A stretch of 64,000 nt of DNA, taken from NCBI GenBank assembly GCA_003956705.1, contig QZCP01000144.1:36659-100658 (forward strand), given 5' to 3'. Positions 10,960-21,190 of the stretch are shown in pieces. How positions within the stretch are numbered: the first letter of the stretch is position 1; each line of letters opens with the position of its first letter. The DNA is from Brevipalpus yothersi (taxonomy: Eukaryota > Arthropoda > Arachnida > Trombidiformes > Tenuipalpidae). The position numbers and the translations under genes are program-made. The notes under the pieces were generated by a model. The model was given only the letters and a program-made list of their open reading frames with translations, was not told the DNA's origin and ran no database searches.

Positions 10960-12756
10960 ATGTTAATTGAATATCCGGAAATGACTTTGAGTGTGCTTAA
11001 TGTATCCTTTTTAATTTCATTCACGATGGTGAGTTTTACGAATCTAAGATACACATACCTCTGTATGAATACTTATTTTCTCATAAGATCTTCATCGATG
11101 TATCATTTGGACACTCGAATTACATCGAAACAGTGACAACTTCTGATAATTTTCCCGCACTGTTCAGTACAAGTGTACTCAATTCGATATCGATCGGTGC
11201 AAATGGGCCTGTTAAATTAGCTGATGAAAAGTTTTTGGAAAAAATGAGCCATTTTGTTCGTGAGAGGAGGCCCGAACGTATTCCTTCTCCGGTAGGAAAC
11301 GGAGCATTTGGATACTTTGAATGTACCAATCCGGCACTTTCGAATATAACCATGGCAAGCCTTTTCGCTCATGCTGGTAAGAGGACGAATGTTGTAATAC
11401 GATTTGGGACTCCAACAGCAAGACCTGGAGGAACCGAGAATCGACGAGCACCAGTAACATTTGGAATCAGATTTTTCACTGATGAAGGGAATTGGGATCT
11501 ATTGGCTTTCAGTGTTCCAGTTTTTTTCGTTCGAGAGGGTATTCGCTTTTCGGACCTCTCACATGCGGTCAATTTGGAACCAACAAATAATCTGTTCACT
11601 TTGAACGAGATTGTGGATCTCATCAACCTTAACCCAGAACTTTTATCGGAAATTTTTTTCTTCTTCTCTGACCTATTTGTCCCTGATGGCTGGCGTTCAA
11701 TCGATGGTTTCTCTATAAACACTTTCAAATTGAGAAATAAGTATGGAAAAATGGTTTATATTCGTTTCAAAATGGAAACTCAACAGGATAGAAAATTCAC
11801 AAGTGAAGAAGAATTGATCACCCATGGTGCAAATATTCCTGATTATCAATCAAGAGATTTATATTCTGCTATTGAGAGGGGAAGCTATCCTAAATGGATA
11901 TTCAAAGCTCAAATTTTGGAGATGGAGAAAGCAAAAGACCTTGATTTCAATCCATTTGACACCACAAGGGTAGGTTTTTGTTTCAATCTACTAGACTTGT
12001 TCGAATTCACTTCCTATTCTTTGTTAACATTAGCTATGGGATGAGAGAAGGTTTCCGTTCGTTACTTTGGGAAAAATTGTTCTCAATAGAAATCCGATGA
12101 ATTGGTTTGCTCAAATTGAACAACTAGCACTAAATCCTGGCCATTTGGTGCCTGGAATAGAAATTGGACCAGATAAGCTTCTCCAAGCTCGACTTCAAGC
12201 ATATCGTGATTCTCATAATTATCGGTACGAACTTTGTGTTGTAGCTCTGATATTGAATTATATTGATTGACAAATTTAGACTTGGTCCTAATCATTTCCA
12301 GCTGGAAGTGAACACTGCAAAAGTACCAGTTCACCAATCCACGATAGCTGATGGCCTGTGTTTTAATCCAATGGCTGGAAGAGAAGAACCAAATTTCTAT
12401 CCTAATTCAATGAGTAAATCAAAAGATTCAATGAAAAAGGAATCAAACTTTTATTCACAATTGGAGGACACTCTGATCAGACGATATCAGACTGGACCTG
12501 ATGATAATTACTCTCAGGTATGAATATAGTTGATCAAGCTTCATGAATTTAAATATTGTCCTCCTTTCAACAGCCCGATTGGATTTGGCGCTCATTTACA
12601 TTCGCTCATCAGGAACGATTGATCCAACGACTGGCCAATTATTTATCCAGAGTAGATGGATCATTAGGATCTCAAATTGTTGAACACATCAAGATGACGA
12701 ATCCTCAATTTTATTGTAGGCTCATTTCGGTGGTGAATGGGACATCGAATTGTTGA
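10960..12756 (+). CDS. Secreted catalase-like protein 3A (catalytic His lost)
   Basis: Five exons: 10960-11028, 11088-11969, 12034-12224, 12280-12517, 12574-12756; all GT...AG, in phase, 520 aa. Exon 1 codes for a hydrophobic start (MLIEYPEMTLSVLNVSFLIS). Landmarks: GNGAFGYFECTN, AGKRTNVVIRFG, RFFTDEGNWDLLAFS, PDYQSRDLYSAIERG, KIVLNRNPMNWFAQIEQ. The distal His is Ser (PERIPSPVGNG) and the GNNTP Asn is Ser (AFSVP). The haem Tyr and Arg residues are kept (ARLQAYRDSHNYR). Exon lengths of 882, 191 and 238 nt are exactly shared with copies 3B and 4B. It has a close tandem-block paralogue, 3B, at 27088-28884. Confidence 0.92.
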
Positions 12757-13254
12757 TCAGATTATTAATTGTAACATAACTTCTTTGGAGAGTTCTTCAA
12801 CTTCATCGTTTCCATGTATATATCGTAGAAGTGTTTATTGGACAGCAATTCGATCAGCAATTTACAAGCGAATTTCTAGCAAATAACGTTAATGAAGTTT
12901 AGACTATGAATATTTTGGAATTTTTTTGAATATTTTTTCGTTAGTATTAAATAAAACAGTCTATACGAGATAATTCGATTAAATCTTGTGAAACTGCACT
13001 GAATTAATATTGTAGAAGATGAACGAAACACTGATGAATGATGAGTGGCAACCTGATTCACAGTCATAAAAGTTAATGAGGACATCTGGTTTGTGCATTT
13101 TAGTATTTTTTGAGGCAAGAGAGTCATTAACATTTATACTTTAGCTCCAGTGAAACACAATAAATTCTAAATATTAAATAATTTTGGACTGAATTTGTTC
13201 AAATTTGTTCATTTCTCACTTGACCATCAGATACTGATTGATGAAGAATTGAAA
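12757..13254. other. 3' flank of catalase-like 3A, no gene seen
   Basis: No coding segment found. The interval is repeated almost unchanged at about 28885-29383 downstream of catalase-like 3B, which supports a single block duplication that included non-coding DNA. Confidence 0.5.
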
Positions 13255-13612
13255 ATGCAAAGCAAAAATTTTCATCTAATATCTTTCACTGTACTTAAGC
13301 TATCAACAATAATTCTGCTATTACAAGTGAGTAACAATAATAATGACTGTGAATACAATAATATAATAGTCACTGAGCGTGAATACTTCGAATTTTGTTT
13401 CCCATCAGAATGTTACCATATCATCGGAAGTATACTCAAATAGCCGAGGGAAGAGAATCAGTGCCAAGTTTTCTTCGATTGACAAATACTCAAACATTTT
13501 GAATTCCATATCAATCAGCAAAAAAGGACCAGTTCATCTAGCAGATGGAAATTTGTTGGAAAAAATGAGCCATTCTGTTCATGAAAGATCAACCAATCGA
13601 GCTATATCAGTA
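13255..13612 (+). pseudogene. Catalase-like 4A, 5' fragment
   Basis: Exon 1 (13255-13326) codes for a signal peptide (MQSKNFHLISFTVLKLST) and splices in phase to exon 2 from 13409. It continues through LNSISISKKGPVHLADG and MSHSVHERSTNRA. Similarity to the intact copy 4B (29384 onward) stops at about 13612, before the GAFGYF motif. The rest of the gene is missing here; a 3' remnant reappears at 18153-18494 after about 4.5 kb of inserted virus-like and transposon DNA. Confidence 0.85.
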
Positions 13613-13878
13613 GGGAAAATATACACACCTCATTTCTACACTCCAATGACCATCTTAATACATGTATATGCAAATCAGAAAATAATAAAATAGCACTGGG
13701 GAAGGCTGAATCTATTGATTCACTTAAACTTTCCCTGAGAAGCTTTTCATCGACCCACTCAACGAAGCATCGAGGTAATTCATTTCTCCATCCTTTACTC
13801 GTATTAGCATTCTGTAGGTTGTTGAATAATAGGTTTTTTCTCTTTTTTTCTCCCTTTTTTGTCTTTTTTTGAGATTAG

Positions 13879-14292
13879 ATGACAATGATCACTCCATCGG
13901 AACTTTCTTTGCTCAATTATAATCCGTTCACTCCAGCAGGCTATCCATATCCAGATGAATTGGATGATGATATGATTCCCACTCCATCTGTTATGTGGTG
14001 ACCCTTCACGAAAAGATCAGATATAGGAGTTGCAGCACCTGATGAGATTGCGAAAAAAGAGGCATTGCGAAGCAGTGCGAAAGAATTTGGAGAAATGATG
14101 GCTAATTCAACGAAGAGAGGAAGATTGCACTCAATGAATGCTCTGCCAGGAAGATTTTTGAATCAGCTGAACATGCTGGAAAGATGGAGAGATGAATTGG
14201 TCGCTTTCAAAGAAAAAGCGATACATGAAGGACGCTTGGCTCCCAGGGACAAAGCAAAAGCGAGATACAAGCGGAAAATTGGAAGAAAATAA
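13879..14292 (+). pseudogene. Unknown ORF with one internal stop, possibly of viral origin
   Basis: Reads from an ATG at 13879 through one in-frame TGA at 13999-14001 and on in the same frame to a TAA at 14290-14292 (138 codons). The first part is Pro/Tyr/Asp rich (NPFTPAGYPYPDELDDD); the second is basic and probably alpha-helical, ending in KAKARYKRKIGRK. A strong polypyrimidine tract precedes it. Not recognised. Its place next to ATPase and dUTPase remnants suggests a viral structural or core protein, but that is inference. Confidence 0.45.
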
Positions 14293-14527
14293 TACATTGA
14301 ATGATGCATGCTCAAGTTTCTATTTACTCTCTATTTGCTATGATTTTCAAATATTTCCATAATTTACACTCAATCAAGCTACGCTGGAAAAATATCATTC
14401 TATCCTTATTTTATCCTTCTGCCCTCCATTCAACACTTACTTGAGCCGGAAGAGATATTGTTTTATCTTTATTCCAATCTTTTCCTTCCTTCATTGAACT
14501 TGACATTTACCTAAGCCAAGAGATACA

Positions 14528-15469
14528 TTATTTGATTGTCAAACTGATCGTTGTGGAAGCTTGAGTAATTTCATTTTTAAGCCCGGGTCTTAGGATTTTC
14601 CAGACAAGGTCTTCCAGGTAGTTCCATAAAAAGGAGTCACATGGATTCAGATCTGGTGAACAAGCAGGCCATGGTATAGCATCTTCCATGTGAAGATTCG
14701 CATCCAAACCAATCACGCATCCACGAAAAGTCCCATCCAGTGCTTGGAAAACCTCTTGCATGCGATGTGGACGAACTTCATCATGCATGAACCGAAGTTG
14801 ATTGACACAATTCTGCTGAGTAGCAAAAGGGAAGAATTTATCCTGGAGCAGCTGGCGATAAACATTGACTGTCGACTCGAAAAAGTGAGGCCCATAAACG
14901 CCATCGGCGCATATTGCAGCCCAAACAAGAATTTTCTTGGGGAAGAGATTCTTCACATGAGGAATTTCCCGCCTTCGAGTTCACCAGAAGCAATAATTTC
15001 GCTTGTTGAGGTGTCCATCCAAGCTGGAGTATGCCTTATCGCTAAACCAAATTTTATCGAGGTTGATGCCCTCACTATCAATTTTTTCAATCATCCGCAC
15101 AGCAAACTCAAATCACCTTGATTTATGGTCTTCTGTGAGTGCTTGGTTGATCTGGATCTTGTAAAGACTGGGATGCAGCTCTTTCATTATCCTCTGGAGT
15201 GTTGATCTGGAAATGTTCAAACGTATTGCTGCATTGTGGACGGATTTACTTGGTTCGCACTGGGAAAAGACTTTAACCACTCCCTCACTGTCCCCTTGAA
15301 CCATCGCTGAGGTGTGACCCATCTCCGTATGATCATCGGCGACACTTCCAGTCTCATTAAATCTTGTCCATGTTGTCATAATCGTGCGAACATTAGAAGC
15401 TGAGCGGGTATGATTCTGTTTTTGCCACGCTCTTATCGCAGCTTCAGAGTTTTCAGCTTGTTTAGCCAT
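14528..15469 (-). pseudogene. Mariner-type transposase, broken (element 1)
   Basis: The N-terminal helix-turn-helix part (MAKQAENSEAAIRAWQKQNH, DUF4817-like) reads from an ATG at 15469 to about 15113, then the frame shifts. The catalytic part continues with IWFSDKAYSSLDGHLNKRN, an in-frame stop after NYCFW, then KKILVWAAICADGVYGPHFF, a middle Asp in FMHDEVRPH and WPACSPDLNPCDSFLW. The three Asp positions of a mariner DDD/E triad are recognisable, but the gene is interrupted. A possible terminal repeat end (CAGAGTGGCCCAGCAG on the minus strand, near 15595) abuts the ATPase remnant. No matching left end was found. Confidence 0.8.
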
Positions 15470-15593
15470 CTGTTAAATGATCCATATTCAATCTTGAGTG
15501 GTGTATTTGAGCATTCAACTAAGAACCGTATTCAGAAATTCCACTCCAAGTGCCTTCCACAGAGTTTCAAAAAAACATTACCTGCTGGGCCAC

Positions 15594-16002
15594 TCTGTAT
15601 CGGTATAGTGAGAATTCAAGGAAATGTTCCACATTTGCTTACCCTGAATGAAGAAATTTTGAGTTAATAGAATGATTGAAAGATTCCTATGATGATTACC
15701 CTTGGTGGAAAGATCATTTATCACGATACTGTCTGTGGCTTCATTCATGAGATCATCGAAGATAATCCAGGAAGGTTGACCTCTGATTTTCTCGATAATT
15801 CCTGTCTGTATTCCTCCACAGAAATTTATACCCTTAATTTTATCAGAAGCAGACTGATACTCCCCATAAAAGTGGTAGACTCGTTTGGGTTTTGGATATG
15901 ATGCCTTGAGTTTGATTGGTTCAAGAATCCAACTTGTGTTTCTGATCCTGTAGGACCCGAAATAAGCATTATGGGAGGATGCTTCAGAAAAATTTTACTC
16001 AT
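15594..16002 (-). pseudogene. FtsK/HerA-type packaging ATPase, broken (Polinton/adinto-like)
   Basis: Reading leftward from an ATG at 16002: KHPPIMLISGPTGS gives a Walker A start, after which small indels shift the frame. It then continues with KRVYHFYGEYQS, a Walker B-like segment (SWIIFDDLMNEATDS), and GNHHRNLSIILLTQNFF followed by QGKQMWNISLNSHY. This HHRN...TQN/QG..SLNSHY pattern is typical of genome-packaging ATPases of Polintons and adintoviruses (family knowledge). The sequence then runs into mariner element 1, so the C-terminus is lost. It is a dead gene: frame broken at Walker A and truncated. Confidence 0.75.
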
Positions 16003-16380
16003 TTTTCCCTCTTGTGTTTCGGTTTTTGAGCAATTTTTCTCAATATTTTAAGAAAGAAAATGAATTTTTGAAGACAATGGAGACAACCTCTAAATTCATT
16101 AGATTTTCCAGATAAATTACTCATTCTCATCATGTCAGACTCAAATGGCACTTATATGCAGTCAACAGGATGATTCAGCTCTGAAAAGCTTGAGAACTGG
16201 ATTCTCCAAAAGATGTATATGTTTTGCTGCCACTGATAACTCTATTCGAGTTGAATCCAATCTTCCATTCAAGAGCTCATGCTTAGCAGAAAGATGCACA
16301 GCCTCAGTTCTAGTACCCAAAATGTGGTCTTTTTTTCTTCTCGATTCATTTCTACTCCAGACTTTCAAGTTTCTGATGAA

Positions 16381-18150
16381 ATGGCTCGAAAATTTGACTA
16401 TGTGACTCATCGTTGTACTCGCCAAGGAACTTTACCTCAAGAAAAAGGGTCTGTTGACTCTGCTGGTTATGACTCAGCTTCTATGGATACCACCACTATA
16501 CCTGTTGGAGCTAGAGCTTGGATATCGACTGGAATAAGGTTTTTTATCTCGCGTCACTTTTATGCAAAATTGCGTCTACGATATGGTCCAGCATCAGTTG
16601 GAGTCGATGTTGCTGGTTGTGCTACAGATTCTGATTCCCAAGAAGTTCAAGTACAGGGTGTTCGAAAATTAGCTCCGGACTTTCGAGAGCTTGTAAAGGG
16701 AGTCTTGGAAGAGAGAGGAAGTTAGTTAGCTTTGCATCTGAGAGGTCATCACTATTGAAGAATCTTGAGAGCGCATGCGCACTTTTTGAGTAGGATTTGC
16801 GCATCTCAGGCCATTTGAGGGCCATCTTGAGCGGTTTCACCTAACTCAACAGATTCTCAACCGATTTTGTTGATTTTTTCTTTAAATAGTTTATCAGAAT
16901 CTCCACAACTGATTTTATTCCTTTTTGAGTGAATTTCCTCGGTCAGTCATCCAATATTCTCTGATAATCAACAATCATGCCTCCAAAAATTGATGTCCAG
17001 CACAGAGTGTGGCTTGCGCTTACTTTTCATGCCACACAAAATGCTTTGGAAGTGATTAGAAGATTCAAGATGGAGTTCCCAGATAACCAACCACCATCAG
17101 ACAAAACCGTGAAGCAAATTCACGAAAACTTTGTTGCCAGTGGGTTGGTCTTGGATCAATTGAAAGAGGCCGTTGGGAGGAAGCCTTCAGCCATCACTGA
17201 TGATAATGTTTCATCCTTCGTTACGAAAATTTGCTGCAAAACTAAACATTTCCCTGAATTCTGTGTAAAGAATTCTGCACGAAGATTCGGATTTTCGTGC
17301 TTATAAAGTGAGCATTAATTAGCTTCTCAAACCATCTGATATCTCTGCTAGGATGACATTCGAGGCCGAAATGAGAGAGAGAATCGAACAAGATGTGATC
17401 GACATAAATGAAATATGGTTCAGTGATGAGGCCCACTCCCATCTCCATGGGTTTGTGAATCGCCAGACCTATAGAATTTGGGGGACAGAGAATACCCTTT
17501 TTCCTTTTATGACATAGTGAATGAAGGAAGATATCGGATGATGCTTGGAGAATCATTTTTACCAACTGCAGGGATGGAGGACAAATTGACAGATACTGGT
17601 TCCAACAGGATGGAGCAACATCTCATCGAATGGATGGAGTGAAACAAACTATCAGATCAACCTTCAGTGACCGAATTATAGGGCTTGGTTTCGGATCTCA
17701 AGGTGATGGAGCTCTAACATGGCCACCACACAGCTCTGATCTGAATCCATGTGATTTTGCATAATGCGGACTGATGGAGGGCTATGTTTACGAATGCAAG
17801 CCTAAAAACTTGTTTTAGCTAGAAAATTCGATTGAAACCTCCATCAATTCCCTGAATCCTGAAGTCCTATGGAGAATCATGAATAACTCTTGCAGGAATC
17901 TCGATTTCATCCCCTTAATCGAAGCTGTACACTTCGAAAACACTGTCAATTGAACTTCGGCATATGCTTTCTGATTTAAAAAGTTTCATAACTCTAGAGT
18001 CTATAGTTTTTTCATTAAGCTTCCAAACGTTCGGAGTTCATTTTCGAACACCCTGTACTTTTAGCTGAGAACAGTAGAATATCGTTTCCTGTACAACTGA
18101 AAGATAGGATTGCGCAGATTAGCCTAGCAAGAGCCAAGACCAATGAGTGA
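16381..18150 (+). pseudogene. dUTPase-like gene split by a mariner element
   Basis: The first part (ATG at 16381 to 16653) carries dUTPase motif 1 (DSAGYD), the beta-strand IPVGARAWISTGI, and a motif-3-like segment (VGVDVAGCATDSD) in which the substrate-discriminating Tyr of the family appears to be Ser. The second part, 18058 to a TGA at 18148-18150, has a motif-4-like DRIAQI. A 1.4-kb mariner with a TA duplication sits exactly between two codons, and the reading frame is the same on both sides. So the gene was probably open when the transposon arrived. Total length of about 121 codons is short but near that of viral dUTPases; the C-terminal motif 5 is not seen. Confidence 0.75.
16654..18055 (+). 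mobile_element. Mariner-type transposon (element 2), 1402 bp, with TIRs and TA duplication
   Basis: Left end CAGGGTGTTCGAAAAT and right end ATTTTCGAACACCCTG are perfect 16-bp inverted repeats, with weaker pairing for about 15 bp more. TA flanks both ends (16652-16653 and 18056-18057). Inside, a plus-strand transposase remnant starts at 16977 (MPPKIDVQHRVWLALTFHA, DUF4817-like). Frameshifts and stops follow, with later pieces IWFSDEAHSHLHGFVNRQTY, YWFQQDGATSHR and TWPPHSSDLNPCDFA carrying the three Asp positions. The element is non-autonomous now. It interrupts the dUTPase-like gene and is therefore younger than that insertion. Confidence 0.92.
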
Positions 18151-18152
18151 AG

Positions 18153-18494
18153 AGGTATTGATTCAATTGGCTGTAATATTTCTGACTTTCAATCAAGAGA
18201 CCTGCATGCAGCTATTGAAAGGAAAGACTATCCTGAATGGATACTGGAAGCTCAAATATTAGAGCTCATGGAAGCGAAAAGTCTCGATTTCAATCCATTT
18301 GATGCCACCAGAGTATGTTTTCGATCAAATGATCAAATTTGAGAGTTGATCTCACCCTATTCTTATTTTAACCTTTGATGAGAAAAGATTACCTCTCATT
18401 GCTCTGGGGGAAACGGTTCTCGACAGAAATCTGACGAATTGGTTTTTTCAAATTGAGCAAATAGCTCTCGATCCTGACCATCTGGTACCTATGT
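18153..18494 (+). pseudogene. Catalase-like 4A, 3' fragment
   Basis: Homologous to 30256-30600 of intact copy 4B. It includes FQSRDLHAAIERKDYPEWIL and LDFNPFDATR with the splice donor, then a damaged acceptor and most of the next exon (NWFFQIEQIALDPDH). Similarity ends at about 18494, before the haem Tyr motif. Together with 13255-13612 it shows that gene 4A was broken by insertion plus loss of its middle and 3' end. Confidence 0.85.
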
Positions 18495-18740
18495 GATGGG
18501 GTAAGCGAGAGAGGAAGTTTCTCTAATTAATGACTAAATAATAACACGAATTTATTCATCCGTTCAACAAAGTTACAGATCGTCTGGATCCACACAAGCG
18601 TTCAATCCGAGGACGATTTTGTACATGGCACAAAAAATGCGAATCTCTAGAAAAGAATTGCCATGAATAGGATATTTCTCATTTAACATTAACGATCAGT
18701 TAGATTGAAAATGTTAAGTTTCTGTTAGTATTTTTCTTCT

Positions 18741-19970
18741 TTATATATAAAGTTTTGATGGCCAAATCTTGTAATTTTCTTTCTCGATATGCAAACCATA
18801 GTCCAGCGTACAACGTTTTAAGAGTTTCGTCCTCCAGGCAACTAATGGGAACAGACTGATTTTATTCCTTCCAAGTTTATGTTCTGTGTTTCGATGATGT
18901 TCGAAAGTAAGTTCGTCGAGAAACCATGCGTTGCATGATTTACATCTTGTTGAAAAGGAAGTATGAATAAGCTGAATCTGAACATATAATTCCTTGATGG
19001 TTGACGAGCCTTGACCATATATAATGCAGAAAAATCTGAATTTGTTTTTGAATTTCAAGTATGGATATCGGTCAAAAAGAGCCGTGATGAAGTCAAGGTG
19101 TAGATTGAAACGATGGCCTCTTTTCATGGCTGTAATTATATTTTTCCTCATTTTCGCATCATACTCACTGTCCATGAAACTTTCATAGTCATTTCTGATA
19201 GTTTTCTTTCTTTTGCTTGAGATCATCGGATTCAATAGTTCATCATTAATTCCATTGTCTTTCATGCCTTGTTCTGAGAGAATTTGGATGTCTATTGGGG
19301 CTCCATCATTCATTCTCTTATTTACATTCCATTCTTTCCATGGGAGCATACAGACTTCTCGAGTTTTCATATTTGGGAAGATCGTGATTGGAGAGTCAGA
19401 ATCAAGTTGTATCTCATTACATGTTCTGCATTCAGAAGCTTCATCCATTAGGTTGAACATTGATGAGTTCGCTGTAATTTGATATTCACCATCGATAGAG
19501 GAAATTCCAAAAAGTTTAATCAATTCTCTCATATGAGAATCTTTTAAGTCATCAAATGGAATAGTGTTTTCCAAAATTTGAAGATGGCGAAGTTCAGTAC
19601 TTGAGATTATCTGAAGGTTGAGGTGATTGTTTGAAGATTCTGTACCAAGATTAAGGGGGTAATTAAGACATCGTAGGAGGCTCCATTGTTTAACATCAAT
19701 TTGTAAATCTCTCTCAGATAGATGAATAGTCAGATTAGATGAATGAACTTCTTCTGCTAGAGTTCGAAGCATCTTTGACTCTGCGTGGGGACGGAATTTT
19801 CGGCAAAATAACTTACTCCCAACCTTTCTAACTTCATGCACTCTTCTGTGATGAACGAACGCCGATCTCTCATCCATGAATATCATGCTGTGTACATCAC
19901 AGATAGATACATAGCCAGTATGACAACGCTGGCGATGTATCAACGATTCATCTCTTCTGGTGACTTTCAT
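18741..19970 (-). CDS. C2H2 zinc-finger-like protein
   Basis: Single open frame of 409 aa from an ATG at 19970. The N-terminal region holds a finger-like segment (CDVHSMIFMDERSAFVHHRR) and the C-terminal region a clear one (CKSCNAWFLDELTFEHHRN, followed by TEH). A CRTC pair lies mid-protein. The centre is otherwise unrecognised, with a KRKK basic stretch that could be a nuclear signal. A nucleic-acid-binding role is inferred from the fingers only. The neighbours are decayed repeats, and the gene could be of mobile-element origin; nothing in the frame is broken. Confidence 0.55.
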   Translation of the reverse strand: MKVTRRDESLIHRQRCHTGYVSICDVHSMIFMDERSAFVHHRRVHEVRKVGSKLFCRKFRPHAESKMLRTLAEEVHSSNLTIHLSERDLQIDVKQWSLLRCLNYPLNLGTESSNNHLNLQIISSTELRHLQILENTIPFDDLKDSHMRELIKLFGISSIDGEYQITANSSMFNLMDEASECRTCNEIQLDSDSPITIFPNMKTREVCMLPWKEWNVNKRMNDGAPIDIQILSEQGMKDNGINDELLNPMISSKRKKTIRNDYESFMDSEYDAKMRKNIITAMKRGHRFNLHLDFITALFDRYPYLKFKNKFRFFCIIYGQGSSTIKELYVQIQLIHTSFSTRCKSCNAWFLDELTFEHHRNTEHKLGRNKISLFPLVAWRTKLLKRCTLDYGLHIEKENYKIWPSKLYI

Positions 19971-20039
19971 TCCCCAAAAAATACAAAAATGAAGATGACG
20001 AGGTCTGATTCCAAGAGAAGGAGCTCGAATGAGGATCAG

Positions 20040-20840
20040 ACTTAAATTATGAAAAGTAAAAAATGGTCTTTGCCCTGTCTCAATGGCTTTTGAATAAATT
20101 AGTCTCTGTCTTTCACTAAATCTTGCTCTAATTGGAAGATTTTCTTCCCAACTGAATGATGGAAGATCCTTCTAATTGCTCGGTAAACTGGTTCAATGCT
20201 ATTTTTGTCATAAACTCTGGTTCTAAGCCCAGTGAAGGGTAAAACAATGATTTGTTATCCATTCTCATGCAATGATGGACCCGGTGTGAGGGCCAACAAT
20301 TAATTCAGCTTTCCTTTCTGAATTTTCTTATGGAAGTTATTAAGAATTCCTACCATAGTTATCCAGTGAAGGGTGGATAAATTGTCGCCCAGTATTGAAT
20401 GATCTATCGAATGAAAAATTATTGTGAATGTTGTCGCAGTGATAAGGACAAAAATTCATGTGAGCCTAATTGAAAATGAATGCGAAAATAACACAGAAAT
20501 CGAAAAGTCTTTGGGAGAATCAAATATTTCATTGATCAAACTGATAGTCCAATAGAATCATGGATGCTTAATGATGATTCTCTGAAATCGATAAATACAT
20601 AGTCTAAGCAGCCAATTAGGATTCCCATAAGATCAAGTGTAAACCAAAAATTGTACTAGAGGGTAGCTACCTTTCTGACGCAAAGTAATTGTAATTTAGC
20701 AGATGTCAAGCAATTGAAATTCAATTGTCATTTAAACTAAGCGGAGATATAGGTTGGTGAGTGATTAACATGTATAACCAGTCTTGGTGAATCCGAGAAT
20801 TTTGAGCAATTATTGACTTAAGTGATCACATTTCGATGTT
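20040..20840. other. Intergenic, no gene seen
   Basis: No coding segment, repeat or RNA gene recognised between the zinc-finger gene start and the gag-like relic. Confidence 0.4.
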
Positions 20841-21190
20841 TTCTGGTGATGATTTGATCGATTAGCTGGATGATTTTGAGATGATAGCCGATGCACTGCA
20901 GCTCGATGAATATGGGAAGCTCTTGCATTTGCCCACTTGTCTAACAGGAACCGCAAGGACGTGGTTCAAGCTTTAAAGCCTTACAGTTGGGCCAAACAAA
21001 CCAATCGATTCTTATCATAAACTCGAATCTGGAATGTTGATGCACTTCACGCACAAAAATTGGAGGGAAGAATATTATCGGAGAATTCTCAAAACTAAGC
21101 AAAAGGAAGGCGAAGCAGCTCAGAAATACATACGCAACATGATAAACGTGTGTAAAAGTGTGGACGAAAAATCGGTAAACAAAAAATGGT
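20841..21190 (+). pseudogene. Retrotransposon gag-like relic
   Basis: Reads FSGDDLID, stop, LDDFEMIADALQLDEYGKLL, LTGTARTWFKL, stop, and then KNWREEYYRRILKTKQKEGE and AAQKYIRNMINVCKSVDE. The spacing of a -TARTWF- motif and a later -YRRI..-QKEGEAAQKYIRNM- helix resembles Ty3/gypsy-type gag proteins. Two in-frame stops and absence of a zinc knuckle or pol mark it as a relic. No LTRs were found. Confidence 0.5.

Larger units (their letters stand above)
8253..13612. repeat. Segmental duplication, left block (A)
   Basis: Contains catalase-like 2 (-), catalase-like 3A (+) and the 5' part of catalase-like 4A (+). The same order and orientation is found at about 25133-29720. Long near-identical stretches include introns and intergenic DNA, for example the 3' UTR of gene 3 (12780-13140 against 28908-29270). 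Homology on the left breaks off at about 13612, inside exon 2 of gene 4, and resumes at about 18153-18494 beyond inserted DNA. Confidence 0.9.
13613..18152. mobile_element. Composite insertion: decayed DNA-virus/Polinton-like DNA with mariner elements
   Basis: This block separates the two halves of catalase-like 4A and has no counterpart in block B. It holds, in order, an unknown basic ORF (13879-14292), a broken mariner-type transposase (minus), a broken FtsK/HerA-type ATPase (minus), and a dUTPase-like gene (plus) split by a second mariner element. ATPase plus dUTPase suggests Polinton/adintovirus-type or another endogenous large DNA virus ancestry. No terminal repeats of the viral part were found, so its borders are set only by loss of catalase homology. 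All viral genes are decayed. Confidence 0.65.

Noticed and set aside
11369..11728. Antisense open frames over the catalase-like exons (also 11120-11460, 27340-27588, 27497-27856)
   Set aside because: They mirror the long plus-strand exons, have no domain, and move with the duplicated blocks only because the sense genes do.
14690..15121. Plus-strand ORF of 143 codons
   Set aside because: It is antisense to the broken mariner transposase, whose motifs are clear on the minus strand.
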